DNA of 64,000 nt, from positions 2,108,001 through 2,172,000 of the forward strand of contig NZ_FNSM01000001.1 of assembly GCF_900105415.1 (NCBI RefSeq), in the 5' to 3' direction. A model generated the notes under the pieces. The model was not told where the DNA came from, did no database searches, and was given only the letters and a program-made list of their open reading frames with translations. Made by a program: the position numbers and the translations under genes. Positions 54,791 to 64,000 of this stretch are shown one piece after another; the first letter of the stretch is position 1; each line of letters begins with the position of its first letter. This DNA comes from Streptomyces sp. TLI_105 (GTDB taxonomy: Bacteria; Actinomycetota; Actinomycetes; Streptomycetales; Streptomycetaceae).

Positions 54791-56136
54791 TGGTCCGCTC
54801 CCTCTTCCTCGTCGCCGTTCTCGCTCTGCTCGGTCGCCAGGGGCTCGTAGACGAGCACCGCGCGGTTGTCGGGACGCAGCTTGGCCGCGGCGACCGCCCG
54901 CACCTCCTCGGCGGTGACCTCCAGGACGCGGTCGACGGCGGTCAGGGCGAGCTGCGGGTCGCCGAACAGCACGGCGAACCGGCACAGTTCGTCGGCGCGG
55001 CCGGCGACGGTCCCGAGCCGGTCCAGCCACTCGCGCTCCAACTGGGCCTGCGCGCGCTCCATCTCCTCGGGCGTGGGGCCCTCCTCTGCGAACCGGGCCA
55101 GCTCCTCGTCGACGGCCGCCTCGATCTGCGGGACCTCGACGCCCCCGGAGGTCTTGACGTCCAGCCAGCCCAGCGAGGGCGCCCCGGCGAGCCGCAGCAG
55201 GCCGAAGCCGGCGGCGACGGCCGTACGGTCACGGCGGACCAGGCGGTTGTGCAGGCGGGAGGACTCCCCGCCGCCCAGGACCGTCAGGGCCAGGTCGGCG
55301 GCGTCGCACGCGCGCGTGCCGTCGTGCGGCAGCCGGTAGGCGGCCATCAGCGCGCGCGCCGGGACCTCCTCCTCGACGACCTCGCGCAGCTGCTCGCCGA
55401 TGACCTCGGGCAGGTCGCCGGAGCGCGGCTCGGGCTTGCCGTCATGGGCGGGGATCGAACCGAAGTACTTCTCGACCCACGCGAGCGTCTGCACCGGGTC
55501 GATGTCGCCGACGACGGACAGCACCGCGTTGTTCGGGGCGTAGTACGTGCGGAAGAAGTTCCGCGCGTCCTCCAGGGTGGCCGCGTCCAGGTCGGCCATG
55601 GAGCCGATCGGCGTGTGGTGGTAGGGGTGGCCCTCCGGGTAGGCGAGGGCGGTCAGCCTCTCGAAGGCCGTGCCGTACGGCACGTTGTCGTAGCGCTGGC
55701 GGCGCTCGTTCTTGACGACGTCCCGCTGGTTCTCCATGGACTCGTCGTCCAGGGCGGCGAGCAGCGAGCCCATGCGGTCGGCCTCCAGCCAGAGCGCGAG
55801 CTCCAGCTGGTGCGTGGGCATGGTCTCGAAGTAGTTGGTGCGCTCGAAGCTCGTCGTGCCGTTGAGCGAGCCGCCGGCGCCCTGCACCAGCTCGAAGTGG
55901 CCGTTCCCGTGCACCTGCTTCGACCCCTGGAACATCAGGTGCTCGAAGAGGTGGGCGAGGCCCGTGCGGCCCTTGACCTCGTGACGCGAGCCGACGTCGT
56001 ACCAGAGGCAGACCGCGGCGACCGGGGTCAGGTGGTCCTCGGAGAGCACCACGCGCAGGCCGTTCGCCAACCGGTGCTCGGTCGCTGTCAGGCCGCCGGA
56101 GCCGGCCTCGGCCGTGGCCGTGTGACCCATGGGCAT
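54787..56136 (-). CDS. M16-family zinc metallopeptidase, active subunit
   Basis: 449 residues from the ATG at 56136, with AAGGGAC before it. The inverted zinc motif HLFEHLMFQ (HxxEH) with the distal Glu in MENQRDVVKNERRQ is complete. The second lobe has YYAPNNAVLSVVGDI and the substrate-binding AGFGLLRLAG. No signal peptide, so it acts in the cytoplasm on small proteins or peptides. It is upstream partner of the inactive homologue and divergent from parC. Confidence 0.94.
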   Translation of the reverse strand: MPMGHTATAEAGSGGLTATEHRLANGLRVVLSEDHLTPVAAVCLWYDVGSRHEVKGRTGLAHLFEHLMFQGSKQVHGNGHFELVQGAGGSLNGTTSFERTNYFETMPTHQLELALWLEADRMGSLLAALDDESMENQRDVVKNERRQRYDNVPYGTAFERLTALAYPEGHPYHHTPIGSMADLDAATLEDARNFFRTYYAPNNAVLSVVGDIDPVQTLAWVEKYFGSIPAHDGKPEPRSGDLPEVIGEQLREVVEEEVPARALMAAYRLPHDGTRACDAADLALTVLGGGESSRLHNRLVRRDRTAVAAGFGLLRLAGAPSLGWLDVKTSGGVEVPQIEAAVDEELARFAEEGPTPEEMERAQAQLEREWLDRLGTVAGRADELCRFAVLFGDPQLALTAVDRVLEVTAEEVRAVAAAKLRPDNRAVLVYEPLATEQSENGDEEEGADQ

Positions 56137-56317
56137 GTACGTCCCTTCGATCGCGATGTGAAAAAGTCCTGCCACTGTATGCAAGCGCGCCGACACCTGG
56201 CGAAGTTCCCGACCCTTCGTGATGTCCCTCTTCCGGGTCGCGGTCGGCGTTGTCGGTGGCACGGTCCACAATGGTCCGCGTCAGATCAACCATGTTGGTG
56301 AAGGAGCCGCAGCCGCG

Positions 56318-58774
56318 ATGGCCCGCCGCAGCACGAAGACACCGCCGCCGGACGACGCGTTCGAGGAGCGAATCCTCGACATCGACGTCGTCGACGAGAT
56401 GCAGGGCTCCTTCCTCGAGTACGCGTACTCGGTGATCTACTCGCGTGCCCTCCCCGATGCCCGCGACGGCATGAAGCCCGTCCAGCGCCGCATCGTCTAC
56501 CAGATGGGCGAGATGGGGCTCCGCCCCGACCGCGGCTTCGTCAAGTGCGCCCGTGTCGTCGGCGAGGTGATGGGCAAGCTCCACCCGCACGGCGACGCGT
56601 CGATCTACGACGCGATGGTCCGCATGGCGCAGCCCTTCTCCATGCGTCTCCCCCTCGTCGACGGCCACGGGAACTTCGGCTCCCTGGGCAACGACGACCC
56701 GCCGGCCGCCATGCGGTACACCGAGTCGCGGATGGCCCCGGCCGCGCTCCTCATGACCGAGTCCATCGACGAGGACACGGTCGACTTCGCGCCGAACTAC
56801 GACGGCCAGGAGCGGGAGCCGGTGGCGCTCCCCGCCGCCTACCCGAACCTGCTGGTCAACGGCGCGTCCGGGATCGCGGTCGGCATGGCGACGAACATGC
56901 CCCCGCACAACCTCGGCGAGGTCGTCGCGGCCGCCCGCCACCTGATCCGCCACCCGAACGCCGACCTCGAGACGCTGATGCGCTTCGTGCCCGGCCCCGA
57001 CCTGCCGACCGGCGGCCGGATCGTCGGCCTCTCCGGCATCAAGGACGCGTACGAGTCGGGCCGCGGCTCCTTCAAGATCCGCGCCACCGCGACCGTGGAG
57101 ACCGTGACGGCGCGCCGCAAGGGCATCGTCGTGACCGAGCTGCCCTTCACGGTGGGCCCCGAGAAGGTCGTCTCCAAGATCAAGGACCTGGTCGGCTCCA
57201 AGAAGCTCCAGGGCATCGCGGACGTCAAGGACCTCACCGACCGCAGCCACGGCCTGCGTCTGGTCATCGAGATCAAGAACGGCTTCGTGCCCGAGGCGGT
57301 CCTGGAGCAGCTCTACAAGCTGACGCCGATGGAGGAGTCCTTCGGCATCAACAACGTGGCGCTGGTCGACGGACAGCCGCTGACCCTCGGCCTCAAGGAG
57401 CTCCTGGAGGTCTACCTCGACCACCGCTTCGAGGTGGTCCGGCGCCGCTCCGAGTTCCGCCGTACCAAGAAGCGCGACCGGCTCCACCTGGTCGAGGGCC
57501 TCCTCGTCGCACTGCTCGACATCGACGAGGTCATCCGGCTCATCCGGGAGAGCGAGAACTCCGCCCAGGCCAAGGAGCGCCTGATGGAGCGCTTCTCGCT
57601 GAGCGAGATCCAGACGCAGTACATCCTGGACACCCCGCTGCGCCGCCTCACCAAGTTCGACCGCATCGAGCTGGAGACCGAGCGCGACCGCCTCAACGGC
57701 GAGATCGACGAGCTGACCGGGATCCTCGACTCCGACGCGGAGCTGCGCAAGCTGGTCTCGGCGGAGCTGGCGGCCGTCGCCAAGAAGTTCGCCACGGACC
57801 GGCGGACGGTCCTCCTGGAGTCGGCGGGCGCGCCCGTCACGGCCGTGTCCCTGGAGGTCGCGGACGACCCGTGCCGCGTGCTGCTCTCCTCTACGGGCCT
57901 GCTGGCCCGGACGGTGACCGAGCACCTCCCGCCCGCGGAGGACGGCAAGCGGTCCAAGCACGACGTGATCGTCTCGGCGGTCGCGGCCACCCAGCGCGGT
58001 GACGTCGGCGTGGTGACCTCGGCCGGCCGGCTGCTGCGCCTCCCGGTGATCGACCTGCCGCAGCTCCCGGACACCGCGAGCACCCCGAACCTGGCGGGCG
58101 GCGCACCGCTGTCGGAGTTCCTCTCCCTGGAGGCGGACGAGACGGTGGTCTGCCTGACCACCCTTGAGGAGTCCTCACCGGGCCTCGCCCTCGGCACGCT
58201 GCAGGGCGTGGTGAAGCGCGTGGTTCCGGACTACCCGGCGAACAAGGACGAGCTGGAGGTCATCACCCTCAAGGACGGTGACCGGATCGTCGGCGCGACG
58301 GAGCTGCGGACGGGCGAGGAGGACCTGGTCTTCATCACCTCCGACGCCCAGCTGCTGCGCTACCAGGCCTCACAGGTGCGGCCCCAGGGCCGCCCGGCGG
58401 GCGGCATGGCGGGCATCAAGCTCACCGCGGGCGCCGAGGTGATCTCGTTCACGGCCGTCGACCCGGCGGCCGATGCCGTGGTCTTCACCGTCGCGGGCTC
58501 CACGGGCACCCTGGACTCCTCGACGGGCACGTCGGCGAAGCTGACCCCCTTCGACCAGTACCCGCGCAAGGGCCGCGCCACCGGCGGCGTCCGCTGCCAG
58601 CGCTTCCTGAAGGGCGAGGACGTCCTGACCTTCGCCTGGGCGGGCGCCACCCCGGCCCGCGCCGCCCAGAAGACCGGCACCCCGGTGGAACTGCCCGAGG
58701 CGGACCCCCGCCGCGACGGCTCGGGCACGCCACTGGCGAAGCCGGTGGACGTGGTGGCCGGCCCGGCGAGCTAG
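56318..58774 (+). CDS. parC: DNA topoisomerase IV subunit A (GyrA/ParC family)
   Basis: 818 residues from the ATG at 56318; GGAG lies 12 bases upstream. The breakage-reunion domain has [29 protein letters not shown] and the catalytic Tyr in AAMRYTES. The GyrA-box QRRGGxG of true gyrase A is not seen in the C-terminal beta-pinwheel, which supports ParC rather than GyrA. It decatenates daughter chromosomes with ParE. An Asp/Ser quinolone-determining segment corresponds to [16 protein letters not shown] convergent terminator follows. Confidence 0.93.
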   Translation: MARRSTKTPPPDDAFEERILDIDVVDEMQGSFLEYAYSVIYSRALPDARDGMKPVQRRIVYQMGEMGLRPDRGFVKCARVVGEVMGKLHPHGDASIYDAMVRMAQPFSMRLPLVDGHGNFGSLGNDDPPAAMRYTESRMAPAALLMTESIDEDTVDFAPNYDGQEREPVALPAAYPNLLVNGASGIAVGMATNMPPHNLGEVVAAARHLIRHPNADLETLMRFVPGPDLPTGGRIVGLSGIKDAYESGRGSFKIRATATVETVTARRKGIVVTELPFTVGPEKVVSKIKDLVGSKKLQGIADVKDLTDRSHGLRLVIEIKNGFVPEAVLEQLYKLTPMEESFGINNVALVDGQPLTLGLKELLEVYLDHRFEVVRRRSEFRRTKKRDRLHLVEGLLVALLDIDEVIRLIRESENSAQAKERLMERFSLSEIQTQYILDTPLRRLTKFDRIELETERDRLNGEIDELTGILDSDAELRKLVSAELAAVAKKFATDRRTVLLESAGAPVTAVSLEVADDPCRVLLSSTGLLARTVTEHLPPAEDGKRSKHDVIVSAVAATQRGDVGVVTSAGRLLRLPVIDLPQLPDTASTPNLAGGAPLSEFLSLEADETVVCLTTLEESSPGLALGTLQGVVKRVVPDYPANKDELEVITLKDGDRIVGATELRTGEEDLVFITSDAQLLRYQASQVRPQGRPAGGMAGIKLTAGAEVISFTAVDPAADAVVFTVAGSTGTLDSSTGTSAKLTPFDQYPRKGRATGGVRCQRFLKGEDVLTFAWAGATPARAAQKTGTPVELPEADPRRDGSGTPLAKPVDVVAGPAS

Positions 58775-58797
58775 CCGGTCTCCGGGTTCCGTTTCGT

Positions 58798-58837
58798 ACG
58801 CCCCCCGTTCCGCGCCGTCGCGCGGGGCGGGGGGCGT
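58798..58837. terminator. Bidirectional terminator between parC and tetR
   Basis: Arms of 18 bases (ACGCCCCCCGTTCCGCGC and its near-complement, with two G-T pairs) and a CGTC loop lie between the convergent genes. Confidence 0.85.
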
Positions 58838-58844
58838 CGTCGTG

Positions 58845-59504
58845 TCACGCGCCGGGCGCGTAGGTCGCCTGGATCCCGGCGACGATCAGGCGCAGTCCCT
58901 CTTCGAAGCGGCTGTCGTAGTCGGTGAAGATCTCCGCCCCGGCGGCGGCCGCGAGCGGGAAGTCGGCGAGGCGTTCCGCGCGCTGGTCGACGTCGAAGCC
59001 CTCACGGGTCTGTCCGGGCGCCTCTTCGGTGCCCTGTTCCTCGGTGACGAAGCCGAGCGTGTACATGTACGCGGTGGTGCTGGCCCGCACCGCGTCGCGC
59101 AGCGAGAAACCCGCGTCGACGAGGGCGCCGAGCTGCTCCTCCATGTCGGCGGCGTGGTCGGTGCCGGTGAAGCGGGCGCCGCTGTAGACCTTGGCGCCGT
59201 CGCGGTAGCGCAGCAGCCCCGCGCGCAGGCCCCGGTTGACCGCCAGGATCCGCTCCTGCCAGCTCACGTCACCGGGCGGCCGGGCCGCGGGGTCGGCGAC
59301 CATCTGCCGGTACATCACGGTCGCCATCTCGTCGAGCAGCGCCTGCTTGTTCTTGAAGTGCCAGTAGAGCGCGGGCGCCTGGACATGCAGCTCCTGGGCG
59401 ATGGCGCGCAGTGTGAGTCCTTCGAGACCGCGCTCGTTCAGCAGGCGCAGGGCGGTCTCCGCCACCGTCTCGGGTTGCAGCCGGGTCGTCTTCTTGGTCA
59501 CCAC
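58845..59504 (-). CDS. TetR-family repressor (tetracycline-repressor-like C-terminal domain)
   Basis: 219 residues from GTG 59504 (the adjacent GTG 59501 is also possible). Helix-turn-helix: GLTLRAIAQELHVQAPALYW, then HFKNKQALL. The C-terminal half resembles TetR_C, with RDGAKVYSGARF. It faces a flavin monooxygenase gene, as TetR faces its resistance gene. Two copies of a TTAACGGCGTTAA palindrome lie between them, almost certainly its operators. Confidence 0.93.
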   Translation of the reverse strand: MVTKKTTRLQPETVAETALRLLNERGLEGLTLRAIAQELHVQAPALYWHFKNKQALLDEMATVMYRQMVADPAARPPGDVSWQERILAVNRGLRAGLLRYRDGAKVYSGARFTGTDHAADMEEQLGALVDAGFSLRDAVRASTTAYMYTLGFVTEEQGTEEAPGQTREGFDVDQRAERLADFPLAAAAGAEIFTDYDSRFEEGLRLIVAGIQATYAPGA

Positions 59505-59528
59505 CCCGTCACGTTATCCCCTTGACAA

Positions 59529-59579
59529 CTTAACGGCGTTAAGGGGATGCTCGACCCATCGGAATTTAACGGCGTTAAG
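59529..59579. promoter_or_regulatory. Two operator palindromes of the TetR/monooxygenase pair
   Basis: CTTAACGGCGTTAAG (59529-59543) is a perfect palindrome about its central G. TTTAACGGCGTTAAG (59565-59579) is the same with one change. Centres are 36 bases apart. The right copy ends 17 bases before the monooxygenase GTG, so a bound repressor would block its transcription start or initiation. Confidence 0.88.
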
Positions 59580-59596
59580 GAAGCGGGGGCAGGGAC

Positions 59597-61078
59597 GTGA
59601 GCACGGACATGGACACGGATGTCGTCATCGTCGGAGCGGGGCCCACGGGACTGGTGCTCGCCATCGACCTGGCCCGCCGGGGCGTGCGCGCCCTCCTGGT
59701 CGAGAAGGCCGACCGTCTCTTCCTCGGCTCGCGGGGCAAGGGGATCCAGCCGCGCAGCCAGGAGGTGTTCGACGACCTCGGCGCGCTGCCCGCGATCCGG
59801 GCGGCGGGGTCGCCCTATCCGCGGATGCTCGGCTGGGAGGGCGCCGAGCGTCAGGGCGAATGGGACATGGTGGAGCGCTCCGAGCCGACCGAGCAGGTCC
59901 CGTACGCCGAGGTGCTGCTGATCCCACAGTCCCGCACTCAGGAGGTGCTGTACGAGCGCCTGGTGGAGCTCGGCGGCGACGTCCTCTTCGGCACCGCCCT
60001 GACGGGGCTGCGCCAGTCCGAGGAGGGGGTCGTGGCGGAGCTCTCCACCGGCGAGACGGTGCGGGCGTCCTATCTGGTGGCGTCCGACGGCGGGCGCTCC
60101 ACCGTCCGCAAGGCGCTCGGCATCGGTATGACGGGCGAGACGGTCGACCCCCGTCCGATGCTCGTCGCGGACGTCCGCCTCTCCCCCGACGCGATCGTCG
60201 ACCGCGGCAACTGGCACATCTGGCCCAAGGCTCCGGGCGGCGGCGTGGCGCTGTGCCCGCTGCCCGGGGGTGACCAGTTCCAGCTGATCGCCGCGTTCGA
60301 GGACGAGGCGGCGGTCGAGGACACCACGCCCGAAGCGGTACGCGCGCTCGTCGCCGCCCGGACCCCTCTGACCGGGGCGGACATCGTCGAGGTGGTGTGG
60401 GCCTCCGGCTTCCGCGCACGGGCCGCGATGGCGGACCGGTTCCGCGACGGCCGGGTCTTCCTCGCGGGCGACGCGGCCCACGTGCACTCCCCCGCGGGGG
60501 GCCAGGGCCTCAACACCAGCGTCCAGGACGCGTACAACCTCGGCTGGAAGCTCGGCCAGGTGCTGCGGCACGGCGCCCCGCCCGCACTGCTCGACTCGTA
60601 CGAGGCCGAGCGGCAGTCGATCGCGGCCGACGTCCTCGGCATCAGCACCCGCATCCACCGGGCCGGCGCCGGAGGCGAGAGCACCCAGCGCGGCGCGGAG
60701 GTCCAGCAGCTCGGCCTCGGATACCGGGACTCGACACTCTCCGTGGAGACCCGCGACGGGCTCGCCGACGACGCGCTCCGCGCCGGCGACCGCGCTCCCG
60801 ACGGTCCGTGCGGCGAGGGCCGGCTCTTCGACCTGTTCCGGGGGCCGCACTTCACGCTGCTGGGGGTCGGCGTCCCGCTTCCGGTGTCGGTGCCGGAGCA
60901 GCTGCGCACGGCCCGTCTCGCCGCGTACGAGCCGTACGGCACGGGGCTCTTCCTGATACGTCCCGACGGCTACGTGGGCTGGGCCGGAGCCACCGCCGAC
61001 GGCCTCGACGACTACCTCACGACGGTCGGCGGCGGTCGTCCGGAGAGCGCCGGGGCTCTCGTCCCGGCCGACGCGTAA
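59597..61078 (+). CDS. FAD-dependent aromatic monooxygenase (PheA/TetX/rifampicin-monooxygenase-like)
   Basis: 493 residues from a GTG with AGGGAC before it. It has the FAD-binding VVIVGAGPTGLVLAIDLARR, the ASDGGRSTVRK (DG motif), and GRVFLAGDAAHVHSPAGGQG (GD motif). A thioredoxin-like C-terminal part of about 100 residues is present, as in class A polyketide hydroxylases and drug-modifying monooxygenases. TetR-type local control suggests detoxification of an aromatic compound or antibiotic rather than biosynthesis. The substrate is not determined. Confidence 0.9.
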   Translation: MSTDMDTDVVIVGAGPTGLVLAIDLARRGVRALLVEKADRLFLGSRGKGIQPRSQEVFDDLGALPAIRAAGSPYPRMLGWEGAERQGEWDMVERSEPTEQVPYAEVLLIPQSRTQEVLYERLVELGGDVLFGTALTGLRQSEEGVVAELSTGETVRASYLVASDGGRSTVRKALGIGMTGETVDPRPMLVADVRLSPDAIVDRGNWHIWPKAPGGGVALCPLPGGDQFQLIAAFEDEAAVEDTTPEAVRALVAARTPLTGADIVEVVWASGFRARAAMADRFRDGRVFLAGDAAHVHSPAGGQGLNTSVQDAYNLGWKLGQVLRHGAPPALLDSYEAERQSIAADVLGISTRIHRAGAGGESTQRGAEVQQLGLGYRDSTLSVETRDGLADDALRAGDRAPDGPCGEGRLFDLFRGPHFTLLGVGVPLPVSVPEQLRTARLAAYEPYGTGLFLIRPDGYVGWAGATADGLDDYLTTVGGGRPESAGALVPADA

Positions 61079-61139
61079 CGCTCCGGTACGGCCCCGTCTG
61101 CCCCACACGGGCGAGACGGACCGCACCGCGGGGTACGGC

Positions 61140-62213
61140 CTAGCCGATCCGGTCCGCCTCGGCCTCCGTCTCCGGCTCGTCCTCGCTGCCGGACACATAC
61201 CGCAGGACGCCCCACATGGCGTGCTCGTCCGGGACGTCCTGCGGGCCGTTCAGCTCGCAGGAGGCGAGCTCCTTGCGCAGGGCGGGCGTGTCGATGCCGG
61301 AGCCGATCAGGACGAGCTGGGTGAGGCGTTCCTCGCCGGCGGGCCAGGGCTCGGGGTAGAAGCGCAGGAAGCGGCCGACCGCGTGCACGACATAGCGGTT
61401 GGCCGGATCGGCGGGGCCGAGGTCGACGAAGCCCTTGATCCGGTAGAGGCCCTCGGGGCGCGAGTCGAGGAAGGCCATGAGTCGGCGCGGGTGCAGCGGC
61501 GTCGTGGCCGTCACCGAGAGGCTCTCGTAGGCCGCGTGCGGATGGGCGTCGTCGGCGTCCTCGGAGCCGTACAGGATGTCCTCGATCGACATCTGTCCCT
61601 CGATCTCGCCCTCCGGTACGACCCGGTCGAAGAGCAGCTCCGGGTCGACGCGCCCGTGGGAGGCCTCGACCACGGCGGCGCGCCCGGCGAGTCCGACCAC
61701 CGTCTCCCGTACGCTCCGCAGCTCGTCCGCGGCCACCCGGTCCGCCTTGTTGACGACGACGAGGTCGGCGAGGCCGAGGTGCCGGTCGGTCCCGGGGTGC
61801 CGCTGCCGGGTGGCCGCGAACTCGGACGCGTCGACGACCTGGACGAGCCCTCCGTACACGACCCGCTCGTTCTCGCTGGCCAGCACCATGCGGACCAGCT
61901 CCTCCGGCTCCGCGAGCCCGCTCGCCTCGATCACGATCACGTCGAGCCGGGACTCGGGCCGGGTCAGGACCTCCAGGTACTCGTCGAGCTCGCCGGCGTC
62001 GACGGCGCAGCACAGGCAGCCGTTGCCGAGGGAGACGGTGGAGCCGACCTGGCCGGCGACGGTCATCGCGTCGATGCCGATGGCACCGAAGTCGTTGACC
62101 ATGACTCCGATCCGGGTGCCCCGGGCGCTGCGCAGCAGATGGTTGAGGAGCGTGGTCTTCCCGGCTCCGAGAAACCCGGCCAGGACGACGACGGGGATCT
62201 GCTGCGTGCTCAA
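61140..62213 (-). CDS. COG0523 (CobW/YjiA/ZigA-like) metal-chaperone GTPase
   Basis: 357 residues from a TTG at 62213, with GGAGG 8 bases before it. G3E P-loop GTPase: Walker A GFLGAGKTT, the metal-binding CxCC in GNGCLCCAV, Walker B-like EASGLAEP and the guanine motif NKAD. The C-terminal CobW_C domain has YRIKGFVDLG. Such proteins bind Zn or another divalent metal and insert it into client proteins; in Streptomyces they are often Zur-regulated. I did not find a convincing Zur box by eye in 62214-62325. Confidence 0.92.
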   Translation of the reverse strand: MSTQQIPVVVLAGFLGAGKTTLLNHLLRSARGTRIGVMVNDFGAIGIDAMTVAGQVGSTVSLGNGCLCCAVDAGELDEYLEVLTRPESRLDVIVIEASGLAEPEELVRMVLASENERVVYGGLVQVVDASEFAATRQRHPGTDRHLGLADLVVVNKADRVAADELRSVRETVVGLAGRAAVVEASHGRVDPELLFDRVVPEGEIEGQMSIEDILYGSEDADDAHPHAAYESLSVTATTPLHPRRLMAFLDSRPEGLYRIKGFVDLGPADPANRYVVHAVGRFLRFYPEPWPAGEERLTQLVLIGSGIDTPALRKELASCELNGPQDVPDEHAMWGVLRYVSGSEDEPETEAEADRIG

Positions 62214-62325
62214 GGGACGTGCCTCCGATTCCTCCGAGATCCCACGGGCGTGGGAAACCCCCACAATAAGCGTCCGTTCCGTCACCATTTCCGGTCCCGG
62301 GCCGCGTCCCCTTACCGTTTCCGGC

Positions 62326-64000
62326 ATGAGCCCCGCACAGACCCGCCCCCCGCGCCCCCGCGCGCGCCGTCGACGGTTCGGGTGGCCGCAGCGGGTGTTC
62401 TCGCAGGTCCTGCTGATGCAGCTGGCCATCGCGACCGGTGTGACCGTCCTCGCCACCGGCCTCTTCCTCGCCCCGCTGAGCGCCCAGCTCGACGACCAGG
62501 CCATGCGGCGGGCCCTGGCCATCGCCGGGACCACCGCGTCGCCCCGGCTCGCCGCGGACCTCACCGGGAGCCCGCCGTCCGCGCGGGGCCCGGTCCAGAC
62601 CGAGGCGGAGCGGATCAGGACCTCCACGGGCGCCGAGTACGTCGTGGTCATGGACACCCACGGGGTGCGCTGGTCGCACACCGACCCCGCCGAGATCGGC
62701 AGGATCGTCTCCACGGACCCGAGCAGCGCCCTCGCCGGTCACGAGGTGATGGAGATCGACAGCGGCACCCTGGGCCGGTCGGCACGCGGCAAGGTGCCGC
62801 TGCGGGACGCCGACGGGCGGATCGTCGGCGCGGTCTCCGTCGGCATCGAGTACGACAGCGTCCGCGACCGGCTCCTCGCCGCCATCCCCGGCCTCCTCGC
62901 CTACGCGGGCGGCGCGCTCGCGGCCGGGGCGCTCGCGGCCTACCTGATCTCCCGGCGGCTCCAGCGGCAGACCCACGACCTGGCCTTCTCCGACATCTCC
63001 GCCCTGCTCGCCGAGCGCGAGGCCATGCTGCACGGCATCCGCGAGGGCGTCGTGGCCCTCGACCGGAACGGCTCCGTACGGCTCATGAACGACGAGGCGC
63101 AGCGCCTCCTCGGCCTCGGCCCCGAGGCCGAGGGCCGACCGCTCGACGAGGTCCTCGGCGCCGGCCGGACCGCCGACGTCCTCGCGGGCCGGGTCACCGG
63201 CGAGGACCTGCTCACCGTCCGGGGGCACCGGGTGCTGATCGCCAACCGGATGCCCACGGACGACGGCGGCGCGGTGGCGACCCTCCGCGACCGCACCGAG
63301 CTGGAACGCCTCGGACGCGAGCTCGACTCCACCCGGGGCCTGATCGACGCGCTCCGCGCCCAGGACCACGAACACGCCAACCGGCTGCACACCCTCCTCG
63401 GTCTCCTGGAGCTGGAGATGCACGAGGAGGCGGTCGAGTTCGTCACGGAGGTGGTCGGCGTGCACCGGGCCACCGCCGAGCAGGTCACGGAGAAGGTCCA
63501 CGACCCGCTCCTCGCCGCGCTCCTGGTCGGGAAGGCGACCGTCGCCGCCGAGCGGGGCGTCTCGCTGCGGCTCGCGCCCGACTCCCTGCTGCCGGACCGG
63601 CTCGTCGACCCGCGCGAGCTGGTCACCGTCGTCGGCAACCTGGTGGACAACGCCCTGGACGCCGTCGCCGGCACCCCCGGCGCCCGCATCGAGGTCTCCT
63701 TCCGCGCCGAGGGCCGTACGGTGGTGCTGCGGGTCTCGGACAGCGGCCCGGGCGTCCCGGAGGACCGCCGCGAGCTGATCTTCACCGAGGGCTGGACGAC
63801 GAAGGCGCTGCCGTCCCACGGCAAGCGCGGACTCGGCCTCGCCCTGGTGCGCCGCCTCGCCGAGCGCCGGGGCGGCACCGCCGAGGTGGCCGACGGCGCC
63901 GAGGGCGGCGCCGTGTTCACGGTCGTCCTCCCGGACGTCCTGACCGAACCGGAGTCCGCCGGCCTGGAATCCGTCGGCCCGGGGTCCCCCGAGGAGGCGC
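62326..64000 (+). CDS. CitA/DcuS-type sensor histidine kinase, 3' end beyond window
   Basis: 558 codons are present and the frame is open at base 64000. An Arg-rich N-terminus precedes transmembrane helix 1 (VLLMQLAIATGVTVLATGLF). An extracytoplasmic PAS-like domain follows (EYVVVMDTHGVRWSHTDPAEIG), then helix 2 (LLAYAGGALAAGALAAYLI) and a cytoplasmic PAS (EGVVALDRNGSVRLMNDEAQ). The dimerisation His is in LRAQDHEHANRLHTLLGLLE, typical of the SPOB_a/CitA group. The HATPase has VVGNLVDNALDAV and GPGVPEDRR. The group senses citrate or C4-dicarboxylates. The partner regulator should lie just to the right. Confidence 0.9.
   Translation, partial: MSPAQTRPPRPRARRRRFGWPQRVFSQVLLMQLAIATGVTVLATGLFLAPLSAQLDDQAMRRALAIAGTTASPRLAADLTGSPPSARGPVQTEAERIRTSTGAEYVVVMDTHGVRWSHTDPAEIGRIVSTDPSSALAGHEVMEIDSGTLGRSARGKVPLRDADGRIVGAVSVGIEYDSVRDRLLAAIPGLLAYAGGALAAGALAAYLISRRLQRQTHDLAFSDISALLAEREAMLHGIREGVVALDRNGSVRLMNDEAQRLLGLGPEAEGRPLDEVLGAGRTADVLAGRVTGEDLLTVRGHRVLIANRMPTDDGGAVATLRDRTELERLGRELDSTRGLIDALRAQDHEHANRLHTLLGLLELEMHEEAVEFVTEVVGVHRATAEQVTEKVHDPLLAALLVGKATVAAERGVSLRLAPDSLLPDRLVDPRELVTVVGNLVDNALDAVAGTPGARIEVSFRAEGRTVVLRVSDSGPGVPEDRRELIFTEGWTTKALPSHGKRGLGLALVRRLAERRGGTAEVADGAEGGAVFTVVLPDVLTEPESAGLESVGPGSPEEA

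Noticed and set aside
1..64000. CRISPR arrays, tRNA, rRNA, insertion sequences or phage integration sites
   Set aside because: None seen: no regularly spaced repeats, no transposase or integrase genes, and no cloverleaf-like sequence noticed by eye.

Overview
The window is high-GC actinobacterial DNA, almost certainly Streptomyces. Evidence: very strong third-position GC bias, several GTG/TTG starts and ATGA/GTGA start-stop overlaps, rare TTA (bldA) codons, a DasR-type dre site in front of ptsH, a c-di-AMP (ydaO-type) riboswitch in front of a secreted M23 peptidase, and a parC - M16 - M16 - M23 - GntR - ptsH - Pat-like gene order of core-chromosome character.

Left part (1-10 kb): the 5' part of a YfhO-family membrane protein, then a divergent cysteine hydrolase/TetR pair with a likely operator between them. 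After these comes a tight five-gene operon (about 3.1-10.0 kb). It encodes a membrane-anchored Ser/Thr protein kinase, a helical protein of unknown function, a Clp-type AAA+ ATPase whose N-terminal half looks like a dead AAA module, an activase-like radical SAM protein, and a zinc-ribbon/FHA protein. The kinase has two TTA codons. I do not recognise this operon as a named system. It is the best candidate here for an undescribed signalling or conflict machine.

Centre (10.1-45.2 kb): a nonribosomal peptide cluster. Two NRPSs (A-T-C-A-T and C-A-T-E-C-A-T-E) give four modules with no cis thioesterase. The last module ends in an epimerase and is translationally coupled to a serine-hydrolase-type (PBP/SurE-like) offloading enzyme. 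Homologues of MppP, MppQ and MppR (enduracididine biosynthesis) and an MppO/VioC-like Fe(II)/2-oxoglutarate hydroxylase predict an enduracididine or beta-hydroxyenduracididine residue. A polyprenyl-phosphate-mannose synthase at one end and an integral-membrane PMT/ArnT-like glycosyltransferase at the other predict mannosylation at the membrane. A methyltransferase coupled to a tryptophan-2,3-dioxygenase-superfamily heme protein suggests one modified, perhaps aromatic, building block. An MbtH-like protein, an alpha/beta hydrolase, an MFS exporter, an FtsX-type ABC exporter (TTA codon in its ATPase), a degenerate ABC ATPase, a two-component system and a TTA-containing winged-helix regulator complete it. 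The set resembles the mannopeptimycin pathway, but there are only four modules, so the product should be a different, probably head-to-tail cyclic, mannosylated tetrapeptide.

Right part (45.2-64 kb): core genes. These are thymidine kinase, an alkaline-phosphatase-superfamily protein, a DUF5998-like protein, a GNAT/acyl-CoA-synthetase fusion, HPr, a GntR regulator, a riboswitch-controlled M23 peptidase, an active/inactive M16 peptidase pair and topoisomerase IV subunit A. They are followed by a TetR/flavin monooxygenase pair with two copies of a TTAACGGCGTTAA operator, a COG0523 metal-chaperone GTPase, and a truncated CitA/DcuS-like sensor kinase at the right edge.
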